A stretch of 64,000 nucleotides of DNA from Actinomycetota bacterium (GCA_023382335.1 JAMCPM010000006.1:196372-260371), one strand, 5' to 3'. Positions 52,034-60,242 are shown, numbered from the stretch's first letter. The notes: generated by a model not told the origin, from the sequence alone. A program made the numbers and translations.

Positions 52034-52171
52034 ATGATACCGAAAAATGAAGCGGGTCTGAAACAGTACGAGAAACCACGCCTGCTACGGCATGACAACC
52101 TGAAGAAGCTAACATTCGAGTGCCCGGCCTGGCAGTGCAGCGTGAGCGTGCCACCGCCCCCTGCACCCTGA
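52034..52171 (+). CDS. putative RiPP precursor peptide with lasso-type leader
   Basis: A 45-residue peptide. Residues 12-27 read YEKPRLLRHDNLKKLT. This fits the recognition sequence of lasso-peptide leaders (Y-x2-P-x-L-x3-G-x5-T), with Asp in place of the usual Gly at position 21. The tail is CPAWQCSVSVPPPPAP. A classical lasso needs an Asp or Glu at position 7-9 of the core, and none fits, so another modification of the two Cys and the Trp is more likely. ATG 52034 has GGAG seven bases upstream, and a terminator follows 56 bases after the stop. No modifying enzyme, RRE protein or leader peptidase is in the window. The frame is open to 51989. Confidence 0.65.
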   Translation: MIPKNEAGLKQYEKPRLLRHDNLKKLTFECPAWQCSVSVPPPPAP

Positions 52172-52226
52172 GGACGAGCTCAGCAGAAAGGCAATGCTTT
52201 AGCACTTCAGTATCGAAGTATCAATT

Positions 52227-52258
52227 GCGAAAGCGGCCCCGGAAGGGGCCGCTTTCGC
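52227..52258 (+). terminator. rho-independent terminator ending the second sigma-54 operon
   Basis: Perfect 14-base stem GCGAAAGCGGCCCC (52227-52240) and GGGGCCGCTTTCGC (52245-52258) with a GGAA loop, 55 bases after the peptide gene. Confidence 0.8.
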
Positions 52259-52572
52259 CTTGGTTGAGCCAAAATTAGCCTTTTTTATTGTTTTCGTGAT
52301 ATCGATTAAGTAACCTCGGGTGATTGCCGATAAAGCTAGCGGCAGGCGGAGGAACCTAGCCAAAGAAAGGTTTTTCCTTCCGTCAGATTATCCTTTAGGG
52401 CGAAGACGTAAAGTCTTGACAGGGCGATGAAAACTAAACATTTAACTGATTGCTTCATAATAAAGACAGCAAAGAGTTTTTCATCCAGCGGATTATCCTC
52501 GCCCAAGGGCAGGTCATCGATCTGGTTTGTTTCGACGAGAGCGAATCGGTCGAGAGCGTAATCGAGGAAATC
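52259..52572 (+). other. gene-free stretch with possible RNA structure
   Basis: Between the terminator and the zinc-ribbon gene there is no convincing gene. The AT-rich part 52268-52310 may hold a promoter. It is followed by several short inverted repeats: TGCCG/CGGCA (near 52335-52355), GCTAG/CTAGC and AAGAC/GTCTT. These could form a structured leader. I do not recognise a known riboswitch. Confidence 0.35.
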
Positions 52573-52887
52573 ATGACTGAATTACAAAGAAAAAAGACAG
52601 AGTTACAGACTTGTCCCCTCTGCAAGTCGGATCTTGTCTATCCGGTAGAACGGTACCAGATGAACGACATGGAGTGGAAAGTCCTCATGCTTTGCCCTAA
52701 CTGCCTGTGCAAGCGTGAGCTGGTAGTCGACCGCGAGACCGTGCGCGAGTTGCTCAAAAACGCCAGGGTGGGCCGCGAGTCGCTGATGAAAGAGCTGGAC
52801 AACATGCAGAAGAAGAACATGGAGGAAGAGGCGGACAAGTTCATTCTGGCGCTGCACAAGGACCATATCCTGCCGATCGATTTCTAG
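52573..52887 (+). CDS. small zinc-ribbon protein, unknown function
   Basis: 104 residues from ATG 52573, behind GAGGAAATC. Two CxxC knuckles, TCPLCKSDLVYPVE and LCPNCLCKRELV, about 30 residues apart, form a probable zinc ribbon. A helical, charged C-terminal region follows (MKELDNMQKKNMEEEADKFI). The frame is open upstream to TTG 52450 with a protein-like sequence (IILAQGQVIDLVCFDESESV), so a longer form of 145 residues is possible. It is monocistronic, ending before a bidirectional terminator shared with rho. A nucleic-acid or protein-binding role is suggested only by the ribbon. Confidence 0.7.
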   Translation: MTELQRKKTELQTCPLCKSDLVYPVERYQMNDMEWKVLMLCPNCLCKRELVVDRETVRELLKNARVGRESLMKELDNMQKKNMEEEADKFILALHKDHILPIDF

Positions 52888-52951
52888 CTTTCGATCAAGG
52901 CCGGGTCCGACAGCCCCAAGCCGGCAGCGGACCGCTTATAACACAGAAACC

Positions 52952-52988
52952 AAAAGGGGCGCCTTCCGAACCGGAAGGCGCCCCTTTT
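52952..52988. terminator. bidirectional terminator between the zinc-ribbon gene and rho
   Basis: Perfect 17-base stem AAAAGGGGCGCCTTCCG (52952-52968) and CGGAAGGCGCCCCTTTT (52972-52988) with an AAC loop. A-tracts and T-tracts on both sides suit termination of both convergent genes. Confidence 0.9.
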
Positions 52989-53049
52989 ATTTGTTCTCAA
53001 AGCTTTGCCGGATTAAGTCACGTGTCCCTTTAAATCAGGAGTTCGCCGG

Positions 53050-54354
53050 TCAGGACCGGGAATTCTTCGCGATCTCCTGAAGGAACTGCTCGTTGGTCTT
53101 GGTGTCGCGCAGCTTGGAGATCAGCAGCTCGATGGCCGCGCCAGGATCGAGCGCGTGCAGAACGTTGCGCACTTTCCAGACCTGGATCGCCTCGGCGTCA
53201 TCCATCAGCAGCTCTTCCTTGCGGGTGCCGGAGCGCTCGATATCGATGGCAGGGAAGATACGCTTGTCGGCGAGCTTGCGATCGAGATGCAGCTCCATGT
53301 TGCCGGTGCCCTTGAATTCCTCGAAGATGACCTCGTCCATGCGGCTGCCGGTATCTACCAGAGCTGTGGCGAGGATCGTCAGAGAGCCTCCTTCTTCGAC
53401 GTTACGGGCGGCGCCAAAAAACTTTTTCGGAGGGAACAGGGCAGTCGAGTCCACACCGCCGGAGAGGATACGGCCGCTGGCGGGAGCGGTGAGGTTGTAG
53501 GCGCGAGCCAGCCTGGTGATGCTGTCGAGCAGCACCACTACGTCGCGGCCTGATTCCACCAGGCGCTTGACCCGGTCGAGCACCAGCTCGGCCACCTGCA
53601 CGTGATTGTCGGATGGCTGATCGAAGGTGGAACTGACGACCTCGCCTTTGACCGACCGCTGCATATCGGTGACTTCCTCAGGACGCTCGTCCACGAGCAG
53701 CACCAGGAGGTAGACGTCAGGGTTGTTCTCGACGATGCTGTTCGCCATCTGCTTCAGGATCGTTGTCTTGCCGGCTTTAGGCGGCGAGACGATCAGTCCG
53801 CGCTGGCCCTTGCCTATGGGAGCCACCAGGTCGATGACCCGTGAGGCGATCTCGGTGGGCGTGGTCTCAAGCCTCAGCCGGTCCGTTGGGAACAGCGGCG
53901 TCAGGGCATCGAAGTTTGGCCGGTTGCGTGCAGCCTCGGGCTCCAGCCCGTTGACCGCCTCGATCTTCAGCAGGGCGTTATACTTCTCGCTGTCCTTGGG
54001 CTCGCGGACCTGGCCCGTGACTTCGTCGCCACGTCGCAGGCTGAAGCGCCTGATTTGTGACAGAGAAACATATATATCGTTATCGCTCTGGACGTATCCC
54101 TTGGTCCGAAGAAAACCGAAACCGTCGGGCAGCAGGTCCAGGGTTCCGGTGCGGACCTTGACGTTCTCGTCGCGTCCGGAGCCGTCCCGCGCGGGGCGCT
54201 CTTCCTTGACGGCGGCAGCCGTAGTGGTGGTGGCAGCCTCTTTTGCCTTGGCTGCCGGCTTGGCGGCGGACTTGACCTCCTTGGCCGTGTCCTTCACCGC
54301 TTCCTTTGCTTCCTTGGCGGGGCTTTCCTGATCTTTGTTTTCGACTATTTCCAT
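53050..54354 (-). CDS. rho: transcription termination factor Rho
   Basis: A 434-residue hexameric RNA helicase that ends transcription at untranslated RNA. The catalytic core is complete: RNA-binding cold-shock-like domain (about 68-145, [20 protein letters not shown]), Walker [39 protein letters not shown], and the secondary-site R-loop [21 protein letters not shown]. The usual N-terminal Rho_N helix bundle is not seen. Instead, residues 1-65 are a disordered Lys/Ala/Glu/Thr-rich tract ([20 protein letters not shown]). Long disordered N-termini are common in actinobacterial Rho. The ATG at 54354 has no strong ribosome site. Confidence 0.95.
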   Translation of the reverse strand: MEIVENKDQESPAKEAKEAVKDTAKEVKSAAKPAAKAKEAATTTTAAAVKEERPARDGSGRDENVKVRTGTLDLLPDGFGFLRTKGYVQSDNDIYVSLSQIRRFSLRRGDEVTGQVREPKDSEKYNALLKIEAVNGLEPEAARNRPNFDALTPLFPTDRLRLETTPTEIASRVIDLVAPIGKGQRGLIVSPPKAGKTTILKQMANSIVENNPDVYLLVLLVDERPEEVTDMQRSVKGEVVSSTFDQPSDNHVQVAELVLDRVKRLVESGRDVVVLLDSITRLARAYNLTAPASGRILSGGVDSTALFPPKKFFGAARNVEEGGSLTILATALVDTGSRMDEVIFEEFKGTGNMELHLDRKLADKRIFPAIDIERSGTRKEELLMDDAEAIQVWKVRNVLHALDPGAAIELLISKLRDTKTNEQFLQEIAKNSRS

Positions 54355-54432
54355 GATGGTGTCACTTTGTTTTTTCCTTCTGTGGATTGTAAGACGGGTA
54401 TGCTTTCTCGGCTGCCGGTCAGGGCCGCCGGG

Positions 54433-55107
54433 TTAACCAATATTGCCTGCGGCCTCCCGCGCCTGGGACTGTGCCTTTTCCCAGTCATTCTTAAAACTCT
54501 CGATGCCCCGGTCTGTCAAAGGATGCTTTACCATTTTGTGGAAGACGGCCGGAGGTATAGTAGCAATATCGCACCCGAGAAGAGCTGCCTGGGTAACGTG
54601 CAGGGGGTGTCGGATACTGGCAGCTATAACTTTAGTGGAAAATTCGTTCACCGAAAAGACCTCTACTATTTCCGACAGGATGGCGTTGGAATCATGGCCG
54701 ATGTCATCGAGCCTCCCTACGAAGGGACTGACGTATGTAGCCCCGGCGCGTGCCGCCAGAAGCGCCTGGTTGGCGGAGAACACCAGGGTGATATTGGTCT
54801 TGATCTCGAGCTTCGACATCATCTTCGCCGCCCTCAGACCCTCGGGCAACATCGGCACCTTGATGACGACGTTCTGGTGAAGACCTGCCAGTCTCTCCGC
54901 TTCCTTTACCATACCCTCGGCGTCCTCGGACATAACCTCTGCGCTGACGGGGCCGCCGACGAGATCGCAGATCTCGCAGATGATCTCGTCATAGTTGCCG
55001 CTCTCACGCGAGAGGAGCGTGGGATTGGTGGTGGCGCCGGAGAGGATCCCCCAGTGGGCGATCTCCCTGATGTCATCCAGGTTAGCTGTATCGATAAAGA
55101 GTTCCAA
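54433..55107 (-). CDS. transaldolase / fructose-6-phosphate aldolase family protein
   Basis: A 224-residue class I aldolase of the short transaldolase type. It begins MELFIDTANLDDIREIAHWG and has ATTNPTLLSRESG, the Schiff-base Lys in VVIKVPMLPEGLRA, and later GATYVSPFVGRLDD. Short enzymes of this family act either as transaldolase in the pentose phosphate pathway or as fructose-6-phosphate aldolase, and the sequence alone does not decide. It begins two bases after the 2-phosphoglycerate kinase stop on the same strand, so it is likely the last gene of the run with the cyclic diphosphoglycerate genes. Confidence 0.9.
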   Translation of the reverse strand: MELFIDTANLDDIREIAHWGILSGATTNPTLLSRESGNYDEIICEICDLVGGPVSAEVMSEDAEGMVKEAERLAGLHQNVVIKVPMLPEGLRAAKMMSKLEIKTNITLVFSANQALLAARAGATYVSPFVGRLDDIGHDSNAILSEIVEVFSVNEFSTKVIAASIRHPLHVTQAALLGCDIATIPPAVFHKMVKHPLTDRGIESFKNDWEKAQSQAREAAGNIG

Positions 55108-55108
55108 A

Positions 55109-56050
55109 TCAAATCACCTCTACTTCCAGGTTAGAAGCTTTGCGATATTTATCCACGGTGTCGAGCACTATGCCCATGACCGTCTTGACCGCGTCGTCCA
55201 TGTTCTGGTTGTCGATCACCGGCACTTTTTCTTTCTGCGCCGCCTGAACCAGGTAGTCCTGCACCCTGCGTATCTTGTCCATGCTGCCGACGTACTTCTC
55301 GAGCGACCTGACTCCGCCGGTCTCCTTGTCACGCACGAAGAAGTGGCCCTGATGGCGCTCGATATCGTTGACAACCAGGACCATTTGTATTACTACAGCG
55401 TGGTCCCAGAGATCTTCCTTGAGGAAACCCGGCACCAGGTGGGCGCCCTCAACGATCATCGGCGTCCCTTCGTTGATCGCCCGCTTGATGATCGCGTTCA
55501 CGCCGACGCAGACTTTTTCCACCTGCTCGACGAATCCGGTTATATCGCGGTCGACGCCCTTGGCTTCCGCAGCCTTGACCACCTTGCCGGCGTCGAATGA
55601 CGAGTAATGGATCGCCGGCATCAGCTCGCTCGAGAAAAACGCCCGCATGACCTGCCGGATCAGATCCGATGAGGTCAGCCTGGTGATGCCCAGCCGGTGC
55701 GCGACCTGGGTCGCCAGCGTGCTCTTGCCGACTCCGGTGGCGCCGCCGATCAGAATGATGATCGGCTTCTCCAGCTCTCCCAGCTGCCGCCAGCGGCGGT
55801 AGCGCTCGGTAAATTTTTGTCCTTCTTCCTCCCCGAGCGCCTGCTGGGCGATCGCCCGCAGCCTGACCAGAGTGATGCTGGACTCGCCGCTGTCGATCAG
55901 GTGCTGCTCGATCTCGCGCGCTATGTGATACGAGCGCTCCGGCGGCAGCCCGGTTGCCATCAGCGACTGGGCCATCAGTCCTTTGGAATACGGAATCCCG
56001 TGTTCCTTGTCGACTATCTGCAGGTCGTGATGTTCCCTGTGTTCAGCCAT
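55109..56050 (-). CDS. 2-phosphoglycerate kinase
   Basis: Phosphorylates 2-phosphoglycerate to 2,3-diphosphoglycerate with ATP, the first step to cyclic 2,3-diphosphoglycerate. The 313-residue protein has an N-terminal ATP-cone-like domain (PYSKGLMAQSLMATGLPPER, about 20-90). A P-loop kinase domain follows, with IILIGGATGVGKSTLATQVA and SSDLIRQVMRAFFS, the pattern of archaeal 2-phosphoglycerate kinases. The start overlaps the end of the cyclic-DPG synthetase gene by eight bases. The pairing of the two enzymes in adjacent, overlapping genes makes the assignment much safer than either alone. Confidence 0.88.
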   Translation of the reverse strand: MAEHREHHDLQIVDKEHGIPYSKGLMAQSLMATGLPPERSYHIAREIEQHLIDSGESSITLVRLRAIAQQALGEEEGQKFTERYRRWRQLGELEKPIIILIGGATGVGKSTLATQVAHRLGITRLTSSDLIRQVMRAFFSSELMPAIHYSSFDAGKVVKAAEAKGVDRDITGFVEQVEKVCVGVNAIIKRAINEGTPMIVEGAHLVPGFLKEDLWDHAVVIQMVLVVNDIERHQGHFFVRDKETGGVRSLEKYVGSMDKIRRVQDYLVQAAQKEKVPVIDNQNMDDAVKTVMGIVLDTVDKYRKASNLEVEVI

Positions 56051-57422
56051 GGTGCCTTTGAAAATCTGCTATCGCCTGCTCCGCCATGCCCGCCAGCAGA
56101 CCCTCCAGACGCTGACCGCCGTCGATCTCGACCGGCACGTTGTCACAAAAGACCACTTCTTTGCCGCGGTCGCTGGCTTCCTCGGTGACCACATCGATCG
56201 CGGCCGCCTTGATCTCCGTCAGGAAGATATCGACGTCGCTATCCTTAAGCGCGGCCAGGTCGGCCCGCAGCTTCTTGCGGTCCGCCAGCTCGGTGGAGAC
56301 AAAAACCACATCGCATCCGTATGCGCCGCTGATGAACTCGGTGATATGCTCCACGATCGGGCCCTGGGCAGTGGTGAAATAGGCCACCCGCCTGCCCTTG
56401 ATGTCACCATCGGGCTTGGGCCGCAGCACCGTCGGCACCACCTCGATGCCGGGTTTGAGCTCCTTGATGCCGGCAACGATGCCGGCGATTTTTTCAGGGC
56501 TCGCCAGCGGCTCCTCGCACATGGTCAGAACCACCAGGTCCGAGATCAGCATCCGGTAGGTCCCCAGGTAACCAAGCAGATAGTCATACGGCTGATCGGC
56601 TCCGGCGACACAAATGGTCCTGTCGACCTCGATGGGGGGAAGGGCGGAACCGCTTCCCTCAAATATAAGCAGGTCGGCCGGCAGGGCTTCGGCTATCTCG
56701 GCCCCCTCGACGACGTTGGACACAAAGGGCATTCCCGCCAGTCCCCCGCCGCAACGGCGGCAACCGACGGTAGTCACGCCACTGAGTGCCGCGTCCTCGA
56801 AATAATCCGAAGCGGCGTGCTTCCCCTGCCGGCTGTAGGAAAGCAGCTCGGCAACGCCGATGCTTCTCTCGTTGCCGGCGATGACTTCGGGATCGGGCGG
56901 GCCTCCGCGGCCCATGGCGATGACGACGACGCCTTCCTTCTTGCCGTTACGATCGAGAGATGACGAGATCTCCCTGGAAACATAGCCGCTGATAGCAGTC
57001 TTGCCGATTCGCTTGCCCGTACCAATAATGGAAATAGAGGGCTTCGCGGAAAGTTTATGGAAAGACGGGGGAGATAGAATAAAGTCTGCGCCCTGGTATT
57101 CGGCCCCGGAAGCAAGCGCGAAGCTGGCGTACCGGAATCGCTCCCTGTATCCTAGCACCGGCTCGTCGCTCAAGTCAATAACTACCTGGGGATGATGTTC
57201 CGCGACCGCCAGATTGAAGGCTTCCAGGGCGTTTTCGTGGAGAAATACGGGGACCCCGTACTCGTTCTGCTCGGCGTCGCCAGCCAGCGAAGTGTCGATC
57301 TTCTCAGTTCCCCCGAGGAATACTGCCGCTTTCAGGTCGAAGCGTTGCGAGACCTCGCCCAAGGCCTCCCGGACCACGTTCGGGTAGTGCTCGCCGTCTA
57401 TCAGGGCGATGGCGCTCTTCAA
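56043..57422 (-). CDS. cpgS: cyclic 2,3-diphosphoglycerate synthetase
   Basis: Closes 2,3-diphosphoglycerate to the cyclic form with ATP. The 459-residue length matches the methanogen enzyme. Typical segments are ALIDGEHYPNVVREALGEV near the start, the P-loop-like ISIIGTGKRIGKTAISGYVS (about 129-148), VVIAMGRGGPPDPEVIAG, CRRCGGGLAGMPFVSNVVEG and IFEGSGSALPPIEVD. Cyclic DPG is a thermoprotectant and phosphate store in Methanothermus and Methanopyrus, and homologues occur in some deep-branching bacteria. Its ATG overlaps the preceding metallophosphoesterase stop as ATGA. The operon suggests the phosphoesterase may act on the same pool. Confidence 0.88.
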   Translation of the reverse strand: MKSAIALIDGEHYPNVVREALGEVSQRFDLKAAVFLGGTEKIDTSLAGDAEQNEYGVPVFLHENALEAFNLAVAEHHPQVVIDLSDEPVLGYRERFRYASFALASGAEYQGADFILSPPSFHKLSAKPSISIIGTGKRIGKTAISGYVSREISSSLDRNGKKEGVVVIAMGRGGPPDPEVIAGNERSIGVAELLSYSRQGKHAASDYFEDAALSGVTTVGCRRCGGGLAGMPFVSNVVEGAEIAEALPADLLIFEGSGSALPPIEVDRTICVAGADQPYDYLLGYLGTYRMLISDLVVLTMCEEPLASPEKIAGIVAGIKELKPGIEVVPTVLRPKPDGDIKGRRVAYFTTAQGPIVEHITEFISGAYGCDVVFVSTELADRKKLRADLAALKDSDVDIFLTEIKAAAIDVVTEEASDRGKEVVFCDNVPVEIDGGQRLEGLLAGMAEQAIADFQRHHG

Positions 57423-58255
57423 GAGGCCGGTCCCCGGTACGGATGCGCCGATTTCTCGAAAGCCACGGTGGAGGGGTTGAACTTGATGATCTGATCGGCG
57501 TCATGGAACGGGTATTTGCGCCAGATCGTGACCTCATCGTCGCCGATCTCGATGACGTTATAGCAGGGCCTCACTTTTCCCCTGAGCCTCAGGGTGCAGA
57601 CGGTGCCGGCGTTGACGGCGAAGATGTTCTCCAGCCGCCAGGCGTAGGGCACATGCTTGTGGCCGCTTAACACCAGGTTGACGCCGCAGTCCTGCAGCAC
57701 CTCCAGCGTATCGCCGGCATCATAGACCATGTTGCGCTCACGGCCGGTGCCGGGGATGGGCAGGAGATGGTGGTGCAGGAGGAAGATGCGCAGGTCCGCC
57801 GGCGCTGAGAACTGCTCGGCGATCCACTTGTAGCGGTGGCGCCCGATAGTGCCGTAGTCGAGGTCGGGTTCGGATGAATCCACGCCGACGATGCTGATGC
57901 CTTCGCGATGGCAGATCGCCTGGCGCGAACCAAAAAGTTCCTCGAAGTGGACGTAACCGACATTGCGGGCGTCATGATTGCCCGGTACCAGCAGCAGGTT
58001 CTCGCACTGGATCTTGTCGAGATAGCTCTTGGCCAGCAGATATTCCTGCTTGAAGCCCTCATTGGTGAGATCGCCGGTGATCACGACCACGTTCGGCTTG
58101 AGCTCGTTGAGCTCGATCACGGCCCGGTCCATGAGGTTGGGCACGAAGTATTGCGAGCCGGCATGCATGTCCGAAATGTGGGCGATGATGAACGGCTTTT
58201 TCTTTTCCTCGGATTCCTTCTGCCGGTCTTCCGAGAGTTTCATTTCAGGATTCAT
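57419..58255 (-). CDS. calcineurin-like metallophosphoesterase
   Basis: A 278-residue binuclear metal phosphoesterase with all the motifs in order: AHISDMHAGS, VVVITGDLTNEG, LLLVPGNHDARN, FLLHHHLLPIP and VLSGHKHVPYA. The first 20 residues are charged and probably disordered. It resembles the CpdA/Icc group but may equally use other phosphate esters. It is first in a tightly overlapped run with cyclic-DPG synthetase, 2-phosphoglycerate kinase and the transaldolase-family gene. This makes 2,3-DPG or its cyclic form a reasonable substrate to consider. The actual substrate is unknown. Confidence 0.9.
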   Translation of the reverse strand: MNPEMKLSEDRQKESEEKKKPFIIAHISDMHAGSQYFVPNLMDRAVIELNELKPNVVVITGDLTNEGFKQEYLLAKSYLDKIQCENLLLVPGNHDARNVGYVHFEELFGSRQAICHREGISIVGVDSSEPDLDYGTIGRHRYKWIAEQFSAPADLRIFLLHHHLLPIPGTGRERNMVYDAGDTLEVLQDCGVNLVLSGHKHVPYAWRLENIFAVNAGTVCTLRLRGKVRPCYNVIEIGDDEVTIWRKYPFHDADQIIKFNPSTVAFEKSAHPYRGPAS

Positions 58256-58336
58256 CGATTTTTTACTCCTGGTTGTTTCATCGGGGAAGCGTACTCACCG
58301 TCGGCTATTGTTTAAAAATCCATGAGAAGCAGGGAG

Positions 58337-59116
58337 TTATCTCCTTTGGTTCCTCTCATGGACCAGTTTCAAACCCTTTAAAGTCAGTAACGGGTCCACA
58401 CGGTTGAGCGTCGCCGCATGCGGCACCACCAGCTCGGCAAAGCCTCCGGTGGCGATTGTGACCACACCGGCGCCGAGTTCCTGCTGCATGCGCCCGACGA
58501 TACCGTCCACCAGGCCGGCGAAACCGAGTACGACACCGGAGCGCAGCGAGTCGGCAGTGGTCTTGCCGATGACCCCTTCCGGCTCGCCCAGATCGACACG
58601 GGAGAGTCTTGCCGCCCGGCTGGTGAGCGCCTCCAGGGATACTTCGACGCCCGGAGCGATGGCCCCGCCCAGATACTCACCGGCCGCGGAGATGGCGCAA
58701 AAGGTCGTCGCGGTGCCGAAATCCACCACTATGCAGGGAGCGCCCGCGGTCTCGATCGCTGCTACGGCGTTGACGATGCGGTCCGCGCCCACTTCATGTG
58801 GATTATTGGTCAGCACCGGCATGCCAGTCTTGAGGCCGGGCCCGACTATCAAAGCTTCCGATTTGAGGTAACGCCGCGCCAGAGCCTCGTATTGCCCGAC
58901 GAGCGCCGGCACCACCGAGGAGACGATGATCTCCCCCACGTCGGCGATTTCATTGTCCCTGAGCGCCAGCAGCGAAGCGTATAACGCCGCCAGCTGGTCG
59001 GCTGTCGCATCGGCGCTGGTGGCGATGCGCCAGTGGTCGTCCAGACTGTCGCCGGAGTAAATGCCGGCGACGGTGTGTGTGTTGCCAATATCTATGGCGA
59101 GCAGCATTGCAGTCAT
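58337..59116 (-). CDS. coaX: type III pantothenate kinase
   Basis: First enzyme of coenzyme A synthesis: pantothenate to 4'-phosphopantothenate. The 259-residue protein belongs to the ASKHA fold. Phosphate-binding motif 1 is LLAIDIGNTHTVAGIY. The central motifs are GADRIVNAVAAIE and CIVVDFGTATTFCAIS, followed by GGAIAPGVEVSLEAL and VIATGGFAE-like VTIATGGFAELV. Lengths and motifs are standard. The start is ATG 59116 or ATG 59107 (MLLAIDIGNTHT). Neither has a clear ribosome site. It lies between the phosphoesterase run and the DUF1284 gene. Confidence 0.95.
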   Translation of the reverse strand: MTAMLLAIDIGNTHTVAGIYSGDSLDDHWRIATSADATADQLAALYASLLALRDNEIADVGEIIVSSVVPALVGQYEALARRYLKSEALIVGPGLKTGMPVLTNNPHEVGADRIVNAVAAIETAGAPCIVVDFGTATTFCAISAAGEYLGGAIAPGVEVSLEALTSRAARLSRVDLGEPEGVIGKTTADSLRSGVVLGFAGLVDGIVGRMQQELGAGVVTIATGGFAELVVPHAATLNRVDPLLTLKGLKLVHERNQRR

Positions 59117-59181
59117 GCGGAAACGCTCGAGTGAGAAATTGAATGGCCACGAACTGGCCTGCGGAGAATGCTACCTAAAAG

Positions 59182-59601
59182 TCAGTCGTCGACAGGCAGG
59201 CCCGCGAGTTCGGCTAATCCGTTAGTGCAATAATCCAGATCCAGCCAGCGGCAGTCAGCGCAGACTTCATCCAGCTGGAACGGGTCTATTTTATCACGGA
59301 TTGTTTCCAGAAGGGATAACCAGCTGCCGGTATGGCCTATTTCAAGGCCAAGTTTCGCCTCAACCCTGCGGTCGAGGCTATCTACTCGTTGATCTGGGCG
59401 TCCACAGATGCCATTGTTCATGTGAGGACATGACGAACAGATATCATCCGCGCCCGAAACCAGCTGCACCGGCGTTTCCGGGCTGGTACCCAGCCGGTCA
59501 ACCAGTCGAGCCATGTTCGCTACGAAAAGCGGTGAATATCCCTGTCCCCGAAATCCGTGGATGCACAGGAGGTGATGCGCCCGGAGCCTGATGCCCCCCA
59601 T
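59182..59601 (-). CDS. DUF1284 domain-containing protein
   Basis: A 139-residue protein. It begins IRLRAHHLLCIHGFRGQGYS, with the RxHHLLC signature of DUF1284. Paired cysteines follow (DICSSCPHMNNGICGRPDQR and CADCRWLDLDYC), which suggest an iron-sulfur or zinc site. Function of the family is unknown. It is 20 bases after the bioY stop and so is probably co-transcribed with the biotin transporter. No direct link to biotin can be shown, although biotin-linked metabolism also uses iron-sulfur enzymes. Confidence 0.88.
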   Translation of the reverse strand: MGGIRLRAHHLLCIHGFRGQGYSPLFVANMARLVDRLGTSPETPVQLVSGADDICSSCPHMNNGICGRPDQRVDSLDRRVEAKLGLEIGHTGSWLSLLETIRDKIDPFQLDEVCADCRWLDLDYCTNGLAELAGLPVDD

Positions 59602-59621
59602 TGATGGACCTCTGTCTTCCT

Positions 59622-60242
59622 TTACCCCGCCTTGGCGTTCTCCGCCTCAGCTTGCCGCGCGGCTCTGTTGCCGGCTGGCCATTTCCAGATGTGTGGTAGC
59701 TGCACGATCAGACTTGTGCACAAGAACGTCCCTATGAACACCTTAACAATATCACCTGGGAGGAAGGGATAAAAGCCCTTTACCATGCCCGTGGCCAGAT
59801 TCATGCCGGTCACCCGGGCAAGCCAGTAGACACCAGGGATATAGACTATCAGGGCGCCGACGGAGAGGCTTATCGTCAAATAGAGGGATTCAACCGATGG
59901 GGACCGGGAAAACCTTGGCAGATGCTCGATCAGGGCGCCCGCAACGAAGGCCGCCAGGACATAACCGATGAGATAACCGCCCGTAGGCCCGCTAAAAACC
60001 GAAGGCCCGGCCATGTGCTGGGCAAATACCGGCACGCCGGCGAAACCGAGCAGCAGGTACACGATCTGGCTCAGCGAACCAAGCCACTTTCCCAGGATGA
60101 CTCCCGCGAGGATGGCGAACAGGTTGGCAAGCGCGATCGGCACTGGGCTGAACGGCAAGGGAAACGATATCCAGGCGCCGACGGTGGTGAGGGCGGCGAA
60201 GAAAGCGACGTAGATCAGTTCACGCAAGGCCAGCTTTTGCAT
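59622..60242 (-). CDS. bioY: biotin transporter BioY
   Basis: Substrate-binding membrane subunit of energy-coupling-factor biotin transporters. It takes up biotin alone or with the EcfAT module. The 206-residue protein has six hydrophobic helices. Family landmarks are FAALTTVGAWISFPLPFSPV (about 14-33), FSGPTGGYLIGYVLAAFVAG (the biotin-binding GPTGGY) and the C-terminal GFYPFLPGDIVKVFIGTFLC. ATG 60242 has GGGA upstream. No ECF ATPase is encoded nearby. A BirA-type operator lies 76-107 bases before the start, and birA is the next gene upstream, so biotin should repress it. Confidence 0.95.
   Translation of the reverse strand: MQKLALRELIYVAFFAALTTVGAWISFPLPFSPVPIALANLFAILAGVILGKWLGSLSQIVYLLLGFAGVPVFAQHMAGPSVFSGPTGGYLIGYVLAAFVAGALIEHLPRFSRSPSVESLYLTISLSVGALIVYIPGVYWLARVTGMNLATGMVKGFYPFLPGDIVKVFIGTFLCTSLIVQLPHIWKWPAGNRAARQAEAENAKAG

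Noticed and set aside
52034-52171. Classical lasso peptide
   Set aside because: The leader pattern fits, but the core has no Asp/Glu at position 7-9 and the window has no lasso cyclase or protease gene.
52290-52449. Cyclic di-GMP riboswitch before the zinc-ribbon gene
   Set aside because: The conserved GCAAACC and GACGCAAAGCC segments and the closing GGUUACCGA were looked for and not found.
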